From positions 1 through 17,746 of the forward strand of contig CAZGSV010000068.1 of assembly GCA_964528605.1 (NCBI GenBank): 17,746 nt of DNA, given 5' to 3'. Under the pieces are notes generated by a model, which saw only the letters and a list, made by a program, of their open reading frames with translations, ran no database searches and had not been told where the DNA came from. The stretch is from CAZGSV01 sp964528605. Its GTDB lineage: Bacteria; Armatimonadota; Zipacnadia; CAZGSV01. Numbering within the stretch: position 1 is the first letter of the stretch; each line of letters opens with the position of its first letter. Positions 7,470-14,909 of this stretch are shown here, piece by piece. The position numbers were made by a program, and so were the translations under genes.

Positions 7470-7871
7470 GCGCGCCGGGCGCTTTTGACTGCTCCTGGTT
7501 ACGCGGGGAGGCGCTCATCCTGCACCTTGGCCCGCCTGGTGATGACGCCTTCGCCCTGGACCGCGCTCCGGGTACGGTCTCGCGACCCGGATTAGGCCAC
7601 TGAGAGAGTACCGGCCATCATGGACGAATCCTCGCTGGGAGCCCAGCGATCAAGGCAGGCAGTTGACGACCGAGGACGTGCTGGACCGGTGAGCGCAGGC
7701 GTGTGTGCTACGTCGAGCCTTTACCCGCGTACGCCCCCGAAGACCAAGGCTGGTTCTCGGCCAGAGCCCCCAGGCGGGGCAGGGCCGGAGTGGGGTAAGG
7801 GCGCTACATATCGACGCCAGCAGCGCCTTCGTAGGCGCGTTCGCCGTTCCAGCGCGCAGCGTCCGGGCAGG
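7470..7871. other. 402-base gene-poor region with a hairpin after the propeller gene
   Basis: Between converging SDR and beta-propeller genes no convincing gene is seen. A 44-codon open stretch at 7667-7798 (+) containing VEPLPAYAPEDQGWF reads like protein but has no start codon or ribosome binding site, so it could be a gene remnant. A hairpin GCGCCT/AGGCGC with TCGT loop at 7823-7838 lies 34 bases past the stop of the leftward gene and may help end its transcript. Confidence 0.4.
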
Positions 7872-9374
7872 TCATCGCCCGCGGAAAGCGAAGGCGTAGA
7901 GTTCCGCGCTGCGCAGGTGGAACTTCAGGGATATCGCGGCGCCGGCGAGGCGTTGGAGGTCAAGCGGCTGTTCCCACTCTACCCGGTGGCCCAACTCATC
8001 GCCGCTGAATGGCCGCGAGCGGGCAAGAGTATGGCCCGCTAGGTCAAGCACTTCCACGACAACGGCGCCGGCCGAGTTGGTCTTCGCATTGAGCACCAGC
8101 CGTTCGCCGGAAAAGGCGATGGGCACGGTCGTCAGCGTGCCGCCCTCCGCAGGGCCCTCCACGGAGACGAAGCGATCCAGTTTCCAGGTTGCCAAGCCAA
8201 TGCTCCCCGTATACTTGGTCTTGCGGCCGGTTCCCTCTGCCCGGTAGAGACACGGGGTGCCGTGCGTGTAGTTGGAGCCGGCGTAGTAGAGCCACACCTC
8301 GTCGCCGACGCGAAGTGCCTCCGCTGCGGTCCCGAAGAAGCCACAGTCCCAGTCACCCAACTTCCCGCGCGGGACGCAGGGCAGGCGGAACGGCCGCTCC
8401 CAGTGTTTGAGGTCGCGCGACACGGCCAGTTGTAGCTCTGCCGGGCCCTCCTGATTGCCATAGCGCCCGTCGTTGTTGATGGTGAAGACCCAAGGGAAGG
8501 CCAGGGTGCAACTCTCCGCCTGGTATACGCCGATGCCGTAGAACTCGGTCCGCATGAGCGCCGGGTTATCCGGCACATCGAGGAGCGGCCGCACTTCCTC
8601 GATGCGCGCGAGGGAACCTGCGTCGTCGCGCTCATCGGGAACGAACGCCAATTCCGGCTCGCTCCAGGTCTCGAAGTCTGTGCTGGTGATCACACTGAAC
8701 ACGCGGCGGGGCTGCGGCAATCCGGCAACGTCGGCGGCGTGCGTCTTGGGGAACGCCACATACACCTGGCGCTGCCGATCGTAGTAGCCGGTTATCACAT
8801 CGCTGTGCGGCGCGATGGGCTCGCGGCTCAGCGGCTGCCAGTGCAGACCGTCAGGCGAAACCATGGTGTGGTAGCCCTCTTGCTGATTGTCCGACTGGGT
8901 GGCACGCGTGCGCTGCTGACGCCAGCAGATCATCTTGTAGCGGCGTCCGGGGTGGGGATCGCGATTGTCCTTGATGACACTGGCAATCACGGCTCCGGTC
9001 GCGACAACGTTATGCTGTTGTGCAATCGTGAGGGGCACCGTGCCTACAGGCGGCTTCTCCCAGTGGATGCCGTCCTGGCTGGTCGCGTAGAGCAACGGAT
9101 ACTCGGGAATCTCCGGCGTCTCCCCGAGGTACCACATCTTGAAGACTCGCTCGTCTTCGTCGTACAGGACGGACCCGTAGATCTCCAACCGCCAGCCTTC
9201 CCACGGCCGCTCGGCCTTAAGGAGGGGGTTTGACACATGCTTCTGGGCCGGATGCAGCCTGAACCACACCCGCTCCGTGGACCGCACCAGGACCTGGTCA
9301 ATGAACAACTGTGCCTGGTTGCCTACGTGGAACGGGCTCACGCCGCGTACAGGAGTATTGGACGAAGCGGTCAT
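7872..9374 (-). CDS. Five-bladed beta-propeller protein, GH43/GH32-like
   Basis: A 500-residue protein of the arabinanase/levansucrase/invertase beta-propeller superfamily, likely to bind or cleave a carbohydrate. The blades are marked by repeated S-x-D-x-x-x-W turns: SQDGIHW (99-105), SPDGLHW (173-179), STDFETW (231-237) and SRDLKHW (319-325). An early Asp in LFIDQVLV (26) lies where such families often carry the nucleophile, but the full catalytic triad cannot be assigned, so a non-catalytic role is possible. Residues from about 410 form a C-terminal beta-sandwich-like domain (GTLTTVPIAFSGERLVLNA onward). No signal peptide is evident. An AAGGAAG ribosome binding site lies before ATG 9374. 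It starts 15 bases after the stop of the upstream sugar-isomerase gene, so the two are almost certainly cotranscribed. Confidence 0.8.
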   Translation of the reverse strand: MTASSNTPVRGVSPFHVGNQAQLFIDQVLVRSTERVWFRLHPAQKHVSNPLLKAERPWEGWRLEIYGSVLYDEDERVFKMWYLGETPEIPEYPLLYATSQDGIHWEKPPVGTVPLTIAQQHNVVATGAVIASVIKDNRDPHPGRRYKMICWRQQRTRATQSDNQQEGYHTMVSPDGLHWQPLSREPIAPHSDVITGYYDRQRQVYVAFPKTHAADVAGLPQPRRVFSVITSTDFETWSEPELAFVPDERDDAGSLARIEEVRPLLDVPDNPALMRTEFYGIGVYQAESCTLAFPWVFTINNDGRYGNQEGPAELQLAVSRDLKHWERPFRLPCVPRGKLGDWDCGFFGTAAEALRVGDEVWLYYAGSNYTHGTPCLYRAEGTGRKTKYTGSIGLATWKLDRFVSVEGPAEGGTLTTVPIAFSGERLVLNAKTNSAGAVVVEVLDLAGHTLARSRPFSGDELGHRVEWEQPLDLQRLAGAAISLKFHLRSAELYAFAFRGR

Positions 9375-9389
9375 TGTGGTGTCTTCCTT

Positions 9390-10292
9390 TCAGCCGCATC
9401 GCTGGCCCACGCCGCCGAGGCTGTGCCAGGTGGAGCGGAGGGCGTCGAGAGAGCGGAGCAGGGGGGCGGTTTCCGCAGGGTTGCTGATGTCGGAGGCGTA
9501 GCGGCCGTTGGCGATGTCGGCGCAGACCTCGACGGTCAGTTGCCCGCGGAAGCCGGTGTCCTTCAGCGCCTGTAGGAGGCTGCGGAGGTCGAGATTCCCG
9601 CAGCGAATCCCCCGGTGTTCGTCGTGCTCGCCTTGGTTGTCGCTCAGGTGGACCTCCAGCACTTCGAGCGGGAGGTTGCGAACGAAGTCGCCGATCTCCG
9701 TTTCTCCGCTCATGCCGTCGCTGCGCACGTGGATGTTGGCATGGCCGGCGTCAAGCAGCAGGCCCATCGAGGGCAGATTGCAGAGCGCCTTGAAGCGGGC
9801 GATGGCGTCGAGCGATCCGAAGGAATGCTGGCCGCCCCAAGTGTTCTCTATGCCCGGGCGGATGCCCGCATGGCCGAGCCTATCGGCGATGGCGTGAACT
9901 ACGCGGCGGCTCGCGTCAGGAGAAAAGAGCGGCTTGCTATCGTGGAGGAAAGACACGGGGTCAATGCAGCAGGAGGCGACGCCGCAGGTATGTTCGTGCC
10001 ACCAAAGGACATCGTCGAGGATGCGGTGGATGTAGGAGAAGTCAATGTCGCCCGCAGGTGTCAGGCGCTCGGGGGAATGGAAGTTGGGGTGATAGGTGAG
10101 GCGCAGGCCGGCTTCGCGCATGGCGGCCGCGGCCTCGGCGCGCTCTTTTTCACCGAACGTGACGGATTCTTCCAGCAGCGACGCGGCGTTGAAGCCGTGG
10201 GCGGCGAGCCATTCAACGCGGTCCGCCAGCGTGCCGCCGGTGAGCAGCCAGAGGGCCATTCCCACGGGCGGCATAGTTGTGTTCTCTGCCAT
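9390..10292 (-). CDS. Sugar phosphate isomerase/epimerase (xylose-isomerase-like TIM barrel)
   Basis: A 300-residue AP-endonuclease-2/xylose-isomerase-like TIM barrel, predicted to isomerise or epimerise a sugar or sugar derivative using a divalent metal. Candidate ligands fall at the usual strand ends: Glu149 (GIENTWG), Asp181 and His184 (LLLDAGHANIH), His215 (EVHLSDNQG) and Glu255 (TVEVCAD). His69 in YHPNFH and His223/226 add to the His-rich face. Length and motif order fit the family. The start ATG 10292 is supported by an AGGAG box nine bases upstream and a -10 at 10322-10327. It is the first gene of a two-gene operon with the propeller protein, suggesting that it processes a sugar that protein releases or recognises. 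The exact substrate cannot be told from sequence. Confidence 0.87.
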   Translation of the reverse strand: MAENTTMPPVGMALWLLTGGTLADRVEWLAAHGFNAASLLEESVTFGEKERAEAAAAMREAGLRLTYHPNFHSPERLTPAGDIDFSYIHRILDDVLWWHEHTCGVASCCIDPVSFLHDSKPLFSPDASRRVVHAIADRLGHAGIRPGIENTWGGQHSFGSLDAIARFKALCNLPSMGLLLDAGHANIHVRSDGMSGETEIGDFVRNLPLEVLEVHLSDNQGEHDEHRGIRCGNLDLRSLLQALKDTGFRGQLTVEVCADIANGRYASDISNPAETAPLLRSLDALRSTWHSLGGVGQRCG

Positions 10293-10321
10293 GGCGATCT
10301 GCTCCTGGATACGCCCCGACG

Positions 10322-10330
10322 ACTATACCA
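10322..10330 (-). promoter_or_regulatory. Extended -10 promoter for the isomerase/propeller operon
   Basis: Minus strand reads TGGTATAGT, a TATAGT -10 with an upstream TGG. Transcription would start near 10315, giving a leader of about 23 bases to the ATG at 10292. No clear -35 is seen. The element resembles TGGTATACT before the tmRNA. Confidence 0.4.
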
Positions 10331-10343
10331 CTGTTCGGAGTCC

Positions 10344-10380
10344 GTCCCGCAATCGCCCGCGCAGCCCTCTCGGGCGGGAC
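10344..10380. repeat. Inverted repeat between divergent genes
   Basis: GTCCCGC (10344-10350) and GCGGGAC (10374-10380) form a 7-base inverted repeat around a 23-base GC-rich loop, between the leftward isomerase operon and the rightward GH38 gene. It may be an operator or a decayed palindromic repeat; sequence alone does not decide. Confidence 0.35.
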
Positions 10381-10531
10381 CCGCTAGCCTACTCAGCAGC
10401 GTCGCTGTGAGCGTTTTCCAGTTCGGTATAGACTGCTGGCCGGCGCGGTTGGCCCGCAGGTCGTGATGGAAGCAGTCCGACAGGGCTAGGCCCGCGATTG
10501 GTCGCTATTCCGTGTACCGCGGCGGGTGAGT

Positions 10532-13156
10532 ATGACAAAGAAGTATGAAGCGATCTTGGTTCCGACGACGCACTGGGACCGCGAGCACTCGCAGCCGTTC
10601 GAGCAGTTCCGCTGGCACCTGGTCACCAACGTGGTGGACAAGTTGCTGGAGATTCTGGCGACGCAGCCCGAGTTCAAGTTCACCTTTGACGGGCAGGCGC
10701 TGGCGATAGAGGACTACCTGGAGATACGGCCGGAGAGGGAGGCAGAGGTCACGAAGTACGTGCAGGAGGGGAGGCTGGCGCTGGGGCCGTTCTTCGTGGG
10801 CCCCGACGAGTTCATGCCGAGCGGCGAATCGCTGGTCAGGAATCTCCTCTACGGGCACAAGATCGCGAGGCGCTTTGGGCGGGCGATGAGGGTGGGCTAC
10901 AACCCGGATGCGTTCGGGCACATCGGGCAGTTGCCGCAGATTCTCAAGGGCTTCGGGATAGACACGGCGGTGTTCTCTCGGGGCATCGGCGAGGGTATCG
11001 GCAAACCCGGCACGGAGTTTCGCTGGGCAGCGAGAGACGGTTCCGAGGTGCTGGCGATTCACCATTTCTACGGCAACGCCGCGTTGCTTCCGGCGGATCT
11101 CGAGGCGGCGACCGAGAGGCTGCGGCGCGCGCTCGCCGACATGCAGCCGAAGGCGCTGCCCTACTACCTCTTGAGCAACGGGACCGACGGCACGCCGCCG
11201 CAGGGGCACATGCCGGAGGTCATCGAGTACGCGAACAGACACCTCGAGGACACTGAAGTGATCTGCGGCACGCTCGAGGATTTCGTGGAGAAGGTGCGGC
11301 CGCAGATGGAGGAACTGCCGCGCTACCAGGGCGAACTTCGCTGGGGAAAATACAACCTGATACTGGGCGGCGTCTACTCGGCCAGGACTTACCTGAAGCA
11401 GGCGAACGGCAAGACACAGGTGATGCTGGAGAGGCTGGCGGAGCCCTTTGCGGCCTGGGCATGGCTGGTGGAGGGCGAGCCGTACCCGCAGCCTTTCTTG
11501 GAGCGGGCGTGGCGACTGCTGCTTGAGAACCACTTCCACGACACCATCTGCGGCTGCTCGCAGGACAAGGTCTACCGCGACGCGATGATGCGCTACGCGC
11601 ACGCGCAGCAGATATCGGAGAAGTTGCTGGCGCGGGCGACCAAGGTCATCGCGCGGAACATCAACACCGAGTCGGGGCAGGGCGACGAGGCTATCACGGT
11701 GGTGGTTTTCAACCCGCTTGGCTTCCGCAGGAGCGAGGTGGCGTACGCGCGCATGTACGTGCCCTTCGACGATGAGCCGCCGCGCGAAGACTACGTGGTG
11801 CACGATACGGAGGGGAGAACGGCGTGCGCGCAGGTGTGCAATGCGGAGGTGCGCGATTTCCACCAGCCGGACATGTGGGAGAGGCCGCTGCCGAGGGCCA
11901 AGAGGCTGCTGGAGTTCGACCTAGCGTTTGGGGCGCAGGAGGTGCCGGCTTGCGGCTACAGGGCTTACACGATCCGTCGCGGGCAGGCTCAGCCCGCCGT
12001 ATGGCGGGCGCTGCGGGCCACGGACAACGCGCTGGAGAACGAGTTGGTGAAGGTGGAGGTGGCGGCCAACGGCACGGTCAAGGTGACCGACAAGCGGAAT
12101 GGCGCTGTCTATGACGGGCTGCATCTGTTCGAAGACGTCGAGAGCGTCTGCGGTGAGTATCACCACTACACGACGCCGAAGCCGCAGGTGATCACGAGCG
12201 CGGGCATGAATGCGCGCGTGGCGTTGGTCGAGGCAGGCCCGGTGCGCGCCACGCTGAAGATCGAGTTCGATCTGCTGCTCCCGGAGGGCGCCACGGAGGA
12301 CTATCAGCGGCGGAGCGCGAAGATGGTGCCCTGCCCTATCGCTACATGGGTGACAGTTACGCACGGCAGCCTGCGGGTTGACTTTCTGACCGTGGTCGAG
12401 AACAACGCGAAGGACCATCGGCTGCGGGTGCTGTTCCCGACGGGGATCAGGACGGACCGCGTGCACGTGGAGGCGCCGTTCGAGGTAGTGGAGCGGAAGA
12501 TTGTGCTCCCGGAGGCGGATGGTTGGGTAGAGAGGCCGGTGCCGGAGGGGCCGCAGCACACGTTTGTGGACGTGTCGGGCGGCGGCCGGGGGTTGGCGAT
12601 GATCAACGAAGGGCTGGCGGAGTACGCGGCGATCGAGGAGAGCGACGGCGTGGTGCTGGCGCTGACGTTGCTGCGGGGAGTGGGATGGATCGGGCGCGAG
12701 GGTTTTGTGACGGCGGCCTACGCGATACCGACCCCGGAGGCGCAATGCCTCGGGAGGCAGGAGTTTCGCTACGCGCTGATGCCGCATGAGGGCGACTGGC
12801 GCGAGGGGGGCGTGATGCAGGCGGCGCACGCGTTCAACGTGCCATTGCAGGCAGCGCAAACGAGCAGGCACGCAGGGGCACTGCCGCGCAGCCTCGGGTT
12901 CCTGACGCTGGAGCCGTCGGAGTTGGTGGTTACGGCGATCAAGAAGGCGGAGGAGGGCGAGGCGCTAGTCGTGCGGCTCTACAACCCCACGGACAGCGAA
13001 GTGGAGGCCAGGCTGTCCTGCTTCAAGCCGCTGGAGGCGGCTCAGGTGGCGAACCTGCTCGAGGAGCCGCTGGCCGAGGCCGCGGTGACCGACGGGTCGG
13101 CGCACTTCGCGGTCGCCGGGCACAAGATCGTGACGTTGAAGTTGCGGCTCCAGTGA
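10532..13156 (+). CDS. Glycoside hydrolase family 38 alpha-mannosidase
   Basis: A retaining, zinc-dependent alpha-mannosidase of about 874 residues, a normal length for the family, expected to trim alpha-linked mannose from glycans or oligosaccharides. The N-terminal beta/alpha domain carries PTTHWDREHS with zinc ligands His14 and Asp16, and NPDAFGHIGQLPQIL (124-138) where Asp126 is the probable nucleophile and zinc ligand. NGTDGTPPQ (216-224) and the late zinc-ligand block ENHFHDTICGC (332-342) follow. A helical middle domain and a large beta-sandwich C-terminal region follow to the end. No signal peptide is visible, so action on imported oligosaccharide is likely. The start is ATG 10532, or GTG 10526 two codons earlier; neither has a well-spaced ribosome binding site. 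A weak -10 TATAGA lies at 10427-10432. The gene diverges from the isomerase operon and may share regulation with it. Confidence 0.92.
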   Translation: MTKKYEAILVPTTHWDREHSQPFEQFRWHLVTNVVDKLLEILATQPEFKFTFDGQALAIEDYLEIRPEREAEVTKYVQEGRLALGPFFVGPDEFMPSGESLVRNLLYGHKIARRFGRAMRVGYNPDAFGHIGQLPQILKGFGIDTAVFSRGIGEGIGKPGTEFRWAARDGSEVLAIHHFYGNAALLPADLEAATERLRRALADMQPKALPYYLLSNGTDGTPPQGHMPEVIEYANRHLEDTEVICGTLEDFVEKVRPQMEELPRYQGELRWGKYNLILGGVYSARTYLKQANGKTQVMLERLAEPFAAWAWLVEGEPYPQPFLERAWRLLLENHFHDTICGCSQDKVYRDAMMRYAHAQQISEKLLARATKVIARNINTESGQGDEAITVVVFNPLGFRRSEVAYARMYVPFDDEPPREDYVVHDTEGRTACAQVCNAEVRDFHQPDMWERPLPRAKRLLEFDLAFGAQEVPACGYRAYTIRRGQAQPAVWRALRATDNALENELVKVEVAANGTVKVTDKRNGAVYDGLHLFEDVESVCGEYHHYTTPKPQVITSAGMNARVALVEAGPVRATLKIEFDLLLPEGATEDYQRRSAKMVPCPIATWVTVTHGSLRVDFLTVVENNAKDHRLRVLFPTGIRTDRVHVEAPFEVVERKIVLPEADGWVERPVPEGPQHTFVDVSGGGRGLAMINEGLAEYAAIEESDGVVLALTLLRGVGWIGREGFVTAAYAIPTPEAQCLGRQEFRYALMPHEGDWREGGVMQAAHAFNVPLQAAQTSRHAGALPRSLGFLTLEPSELVVTAIKKAEEGEALVVRLYNPTDSEVEARLSCFKPLEAAQVANLLEEPLAEAAVTDGSAHFAVAGHKIVTLKLRLQ

Positions 13157-13399
13157 TGGGGGACGGCGACCGGGTGCCGGGGGGCAGGGCGCAGTGCGAG
13201 GAGAGACAGGGCAACGTGCCCTTAGGAGAGTCGCGCCCAAGGGTGCTGGTAGGAGACGCCGGAGGCTCAAATCGCGCGACGTGCGGGTGGCGACTTGAAG
13301 GAGCCCCGCCTTTGGCGGGGCGACAATGCCGTTCCCCCGCCTCGGTCACGTGAGTCTCCTGAGGCGACGCCGCCAAAGGTGGGGGGAACAAGCGCTTCC

Positions 13400-13432
13400 A
13401 GGGGCGGGCGAGCCGGGCGGCTCGCCCCTACG
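13400..13432. repeat. Palindromic repeat copy B
   Basis: Stem GGGCGAGCC (13406-13414) pairs with GGCTCGCCC (13419-13427) around GGGC, followed by CTACG. The right edge GCCCCTACG matches copies D and E, while the inner arm sequence is its own. Confidence 0.8.
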
Positions 13433-13598
13433 CAGGGCGGGTACCCGCTAGAGGCGGGTAGACTCCGGGCCGCTGCTACGCGCGACGCTATGCGGCCTCG
13501 TTTCGCGGCCCTCCTGAGGCGGGCAAACGGGTGCGCCTACGAGGACGGGCGAGGGGACGCCGCCCCCACGCGTTTCGCAGAGCGTTCCGCCGCCGCTC

Positions 13599-13624
13599 GT
13601 AGGGGACGGCCGCCCGGCCGTCCC
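13599..13624. repeat. Palindromic repeat copy C
   Basis: GTAGG precedes a 10-base stem GGGACGGCCG paired with CGGCCGTCCC around CC. The left edge TAGGGG is kept; the right edge TAC is lost and replaced by GAATTC. Confidence 0.8.
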
Positions 13625-13696
13625 GAATTCGAGGCCACTACGCCGGCGTTGCATCGGCTGGGTCGGGGGAAGGAGGCAGAGAGGTGATTCCTGTCC

Positions 13697-14701
13697 CTAT
13701 TTTTGCCAGCGGAGGCGGCGGAAGCCTTCGCCGATAGCCTCCCAGGCGATCTCAGGGCGCTGGCAGCGATAGTCGTTGCTCTCGCAGCCGGCGAAGCCCC
13801 AAGCGGCGATGTTCTCGGAGCCAGCCTCGCGGACGGCCACGATGGCGTCCACAATCTCCTGTTCGCAGCCGGCTTTGATGCCGAAGGCCTGCACCCAGAT
13901 GTGATGCGCCTTGCCGTAGCGCTTGACGAGGTCCACGAGGCGGCGGGTGTGCTCGCTGTAGTAGGAAACGACGGAGGGGATGTCCGTGCGGCCGTGGCAG
14001 TAGGGGTCGGTGCCGAAGTTGTCCACGGCAGGGAGGGAGATGATGTCGTCCCAGTTCTTGTCGCCGAAGCGGGTGTCCTTGGCGATCATGCAGCAGATGG
14101 CGTTCTCGACGTCGCGGGTGTGGGCGTACTTGGTGACGAAGTCGAGGAAGTCCACGACGGACTGGTGACGGAAGTCAATGACCTCCTCGTCCATCTCGAC
14201 GGGCATGGCGTGGCCGAACCTGTCGCGGAAGAGGCTTTGGCAGCGCTCGCAGCGGCAGCCCCAGCGCGCCGGCCGGCCCTGCTCGGGCTCGTGGTAGGGT
14301 AGATTGGGTTCATCCCAGAAGATGGCCTCGGGCTTGCTGGCGGCCGCGGCGTCGGTCCAGTCCTGCATGAACTTGCGAAACTCCGGCGCGTAGAGGCAGG
14401 CGCGGGCGATGGGGGAGCCGTCGGAGAGCACTTCGCGCGCCTCCGGGTGCTCGCCGCAGAAACCGGAGACCTCGCCGGCGAAGACGCGGCCCATGCCCCA
14501 GGAGTCGAGCCAGACCTTGAGGCCGAAGTCGTGAGTGATCCTGACGATGTCCTTCATGACTTCGCGGTGGCGGGCGAAGTCGTTCTCGGAGAAAGTATGG
14601 AGGACGTAGGTGCAGTGGTGCTCGACCACGTCGCGCATGTCCTCGCGGATATGGCGGGGCATGCGGTTGGCGAAGTAGGCGACTCCGGTTTCAACAGGCA
14701 T
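13697..14701 (-). CDS. TIM-barrel putative glycosidase-like protein with Cys-cluster insertion
   Basis: A 334-residue TIM-barrel protein resembling uncharacterised glycoside-hydrolase-like proteins. Barrel-like elements are TGVAYFANRMP (5-15), LKVWLDSWGMG (61-71) and IFWDEPNLPYHEP (127-139), with Asp130 and Glu131 as candidate catalytic acids at a strand end. Then follow NFGTDPY (228-234), HIWVQAFGI (267-275) and NIAAWGFAGCESNDYRCQRPE. Right after the acid pair comes the block WGCRCERCQSLFRDRFG (147-163), whose C-x-C-x2-C pattern followed by F recalls a motif I know from several putative bacterial glycosidases and could bind metal or shape the active site. The start ATG 14701 has a strong AAGGAGG box and a TACAAT -10 at 14732-14737. 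The frame stays open upstream to 14962, including an apparent remnant. Substrate unknown. It lies 208 bases after the hydroxypyruvate-isomerase-family gene on the same strand. Confidence 0.75.
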   Translation of the reverse strand: MPVETGVAYFANRMPRHIREDMRDVVEHHCTYVLHTFSENDFARHREVMKDIVRITHDFGLKVWLDSWGMGRVFAGEVSGFCGEHPEAREVLSDGSPIARACLYAPEFRKFMQDWTDAAAASKPEAIFWDEPNLPYHEPEQGRPARWGCRCERCQSLFRDRFGHAMPVEMDEEVIDFRHQSVVDFLDFVTKYAHTRDVENAICCMIAKDTRFGDKNWDDIISLPAVDNFGTDPYCHGRTDIPSVVSYYSEHTRRLVDLVKRYGKAHHIWVQAFGIKAGCEQEIVDAIVAVREAGSENIAAWGFAGCESNDYRCQRPEIAWEAIGEGFRRLRWQK

Positions 14702-14704
14702 GGT

Positions 14705-14848
14705 TCCTCCTTCAGGGCGTGACGCCCGCGCATTGTAGCAGGAACAGGCTGTAGGTTCACCGCACCCCAAGTGGCGGCACGTGGGCGGGCGCGCGCGCAG
14801 GCGCGAATCCTCGACGACTCCGCCGGCGAGAATGATGACATCGGTCAT
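14705..14848 (-). pseudogene. Possible 5' remnant of a nucleotidyltransferase-like gene
   Basis: Minus-strand ATG 14848 begins MTDVIILAGGVVEDSRLRA, which resembles the nucleotide-binding start of MobA-like/sugar nucleotidyltransferases (hydrophobic strand then LAGG). After about 30 residues it becomes low-complexity and runs in frame, without a stop, into the downstream TIM-barrel gene. A GGGGAGG box precedes the ATG. A promoter-like pair, GTGACC (14908-14913) and CATAAT (14885-14890) with a 17-base spacer, lies further upstream. Either it is a truncated gene whose signals survive, or an alternative long N terminus of the next gene; the match is short, so confidence is low. Confidence 0.3.
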
Positions 14849-14909
14849 AGGCCCACCGGCCTCCCCGTACAAGACCCGCCTAGGATTATGCGCGGTTAGG
14901 GAGCGACGG

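Larger units (their letters stand above)
13157..13696. repeat. Intergenic island dense in palindromic repeats
   Basis: Between converging genes, 540 bases hold no supported gene but at least six hairpins: GGGCA/TGCCC (13209-13221), GCCCCGCC/GGCGGGGC (13303-13321), a long foldback GTTCCCCC/GGGGGAAC (from 13331 to 13390) enclosing CGCCTC/GAGGCG, the two family copies listed separately (about 13400 and 13599), and the overlapping palindromes GCGGGTACCCGC and ACCCGC/GCGGGT at about 13437-13458. A half-element GTGCGCCTACGAGG lies near 13531. The island may serve as a terminator zone and seems a landing site for the repeat family. Confidence 0.7.

Noticed and set aside
7667..7798. 44-codon plus-strand stretch with protein-like text (VEPLPAYAPEDQGWF)
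   Set aside because: No start codon or ribosome binding site and too short; kept only as a note on a possible remnant.
10505..12871. Minus-strand frames opposite GH38 (10505-11863 and 11921-12871)
   Set aside because: Antisense shadows; GH38 motifs on the plus strand settle the coding strand.
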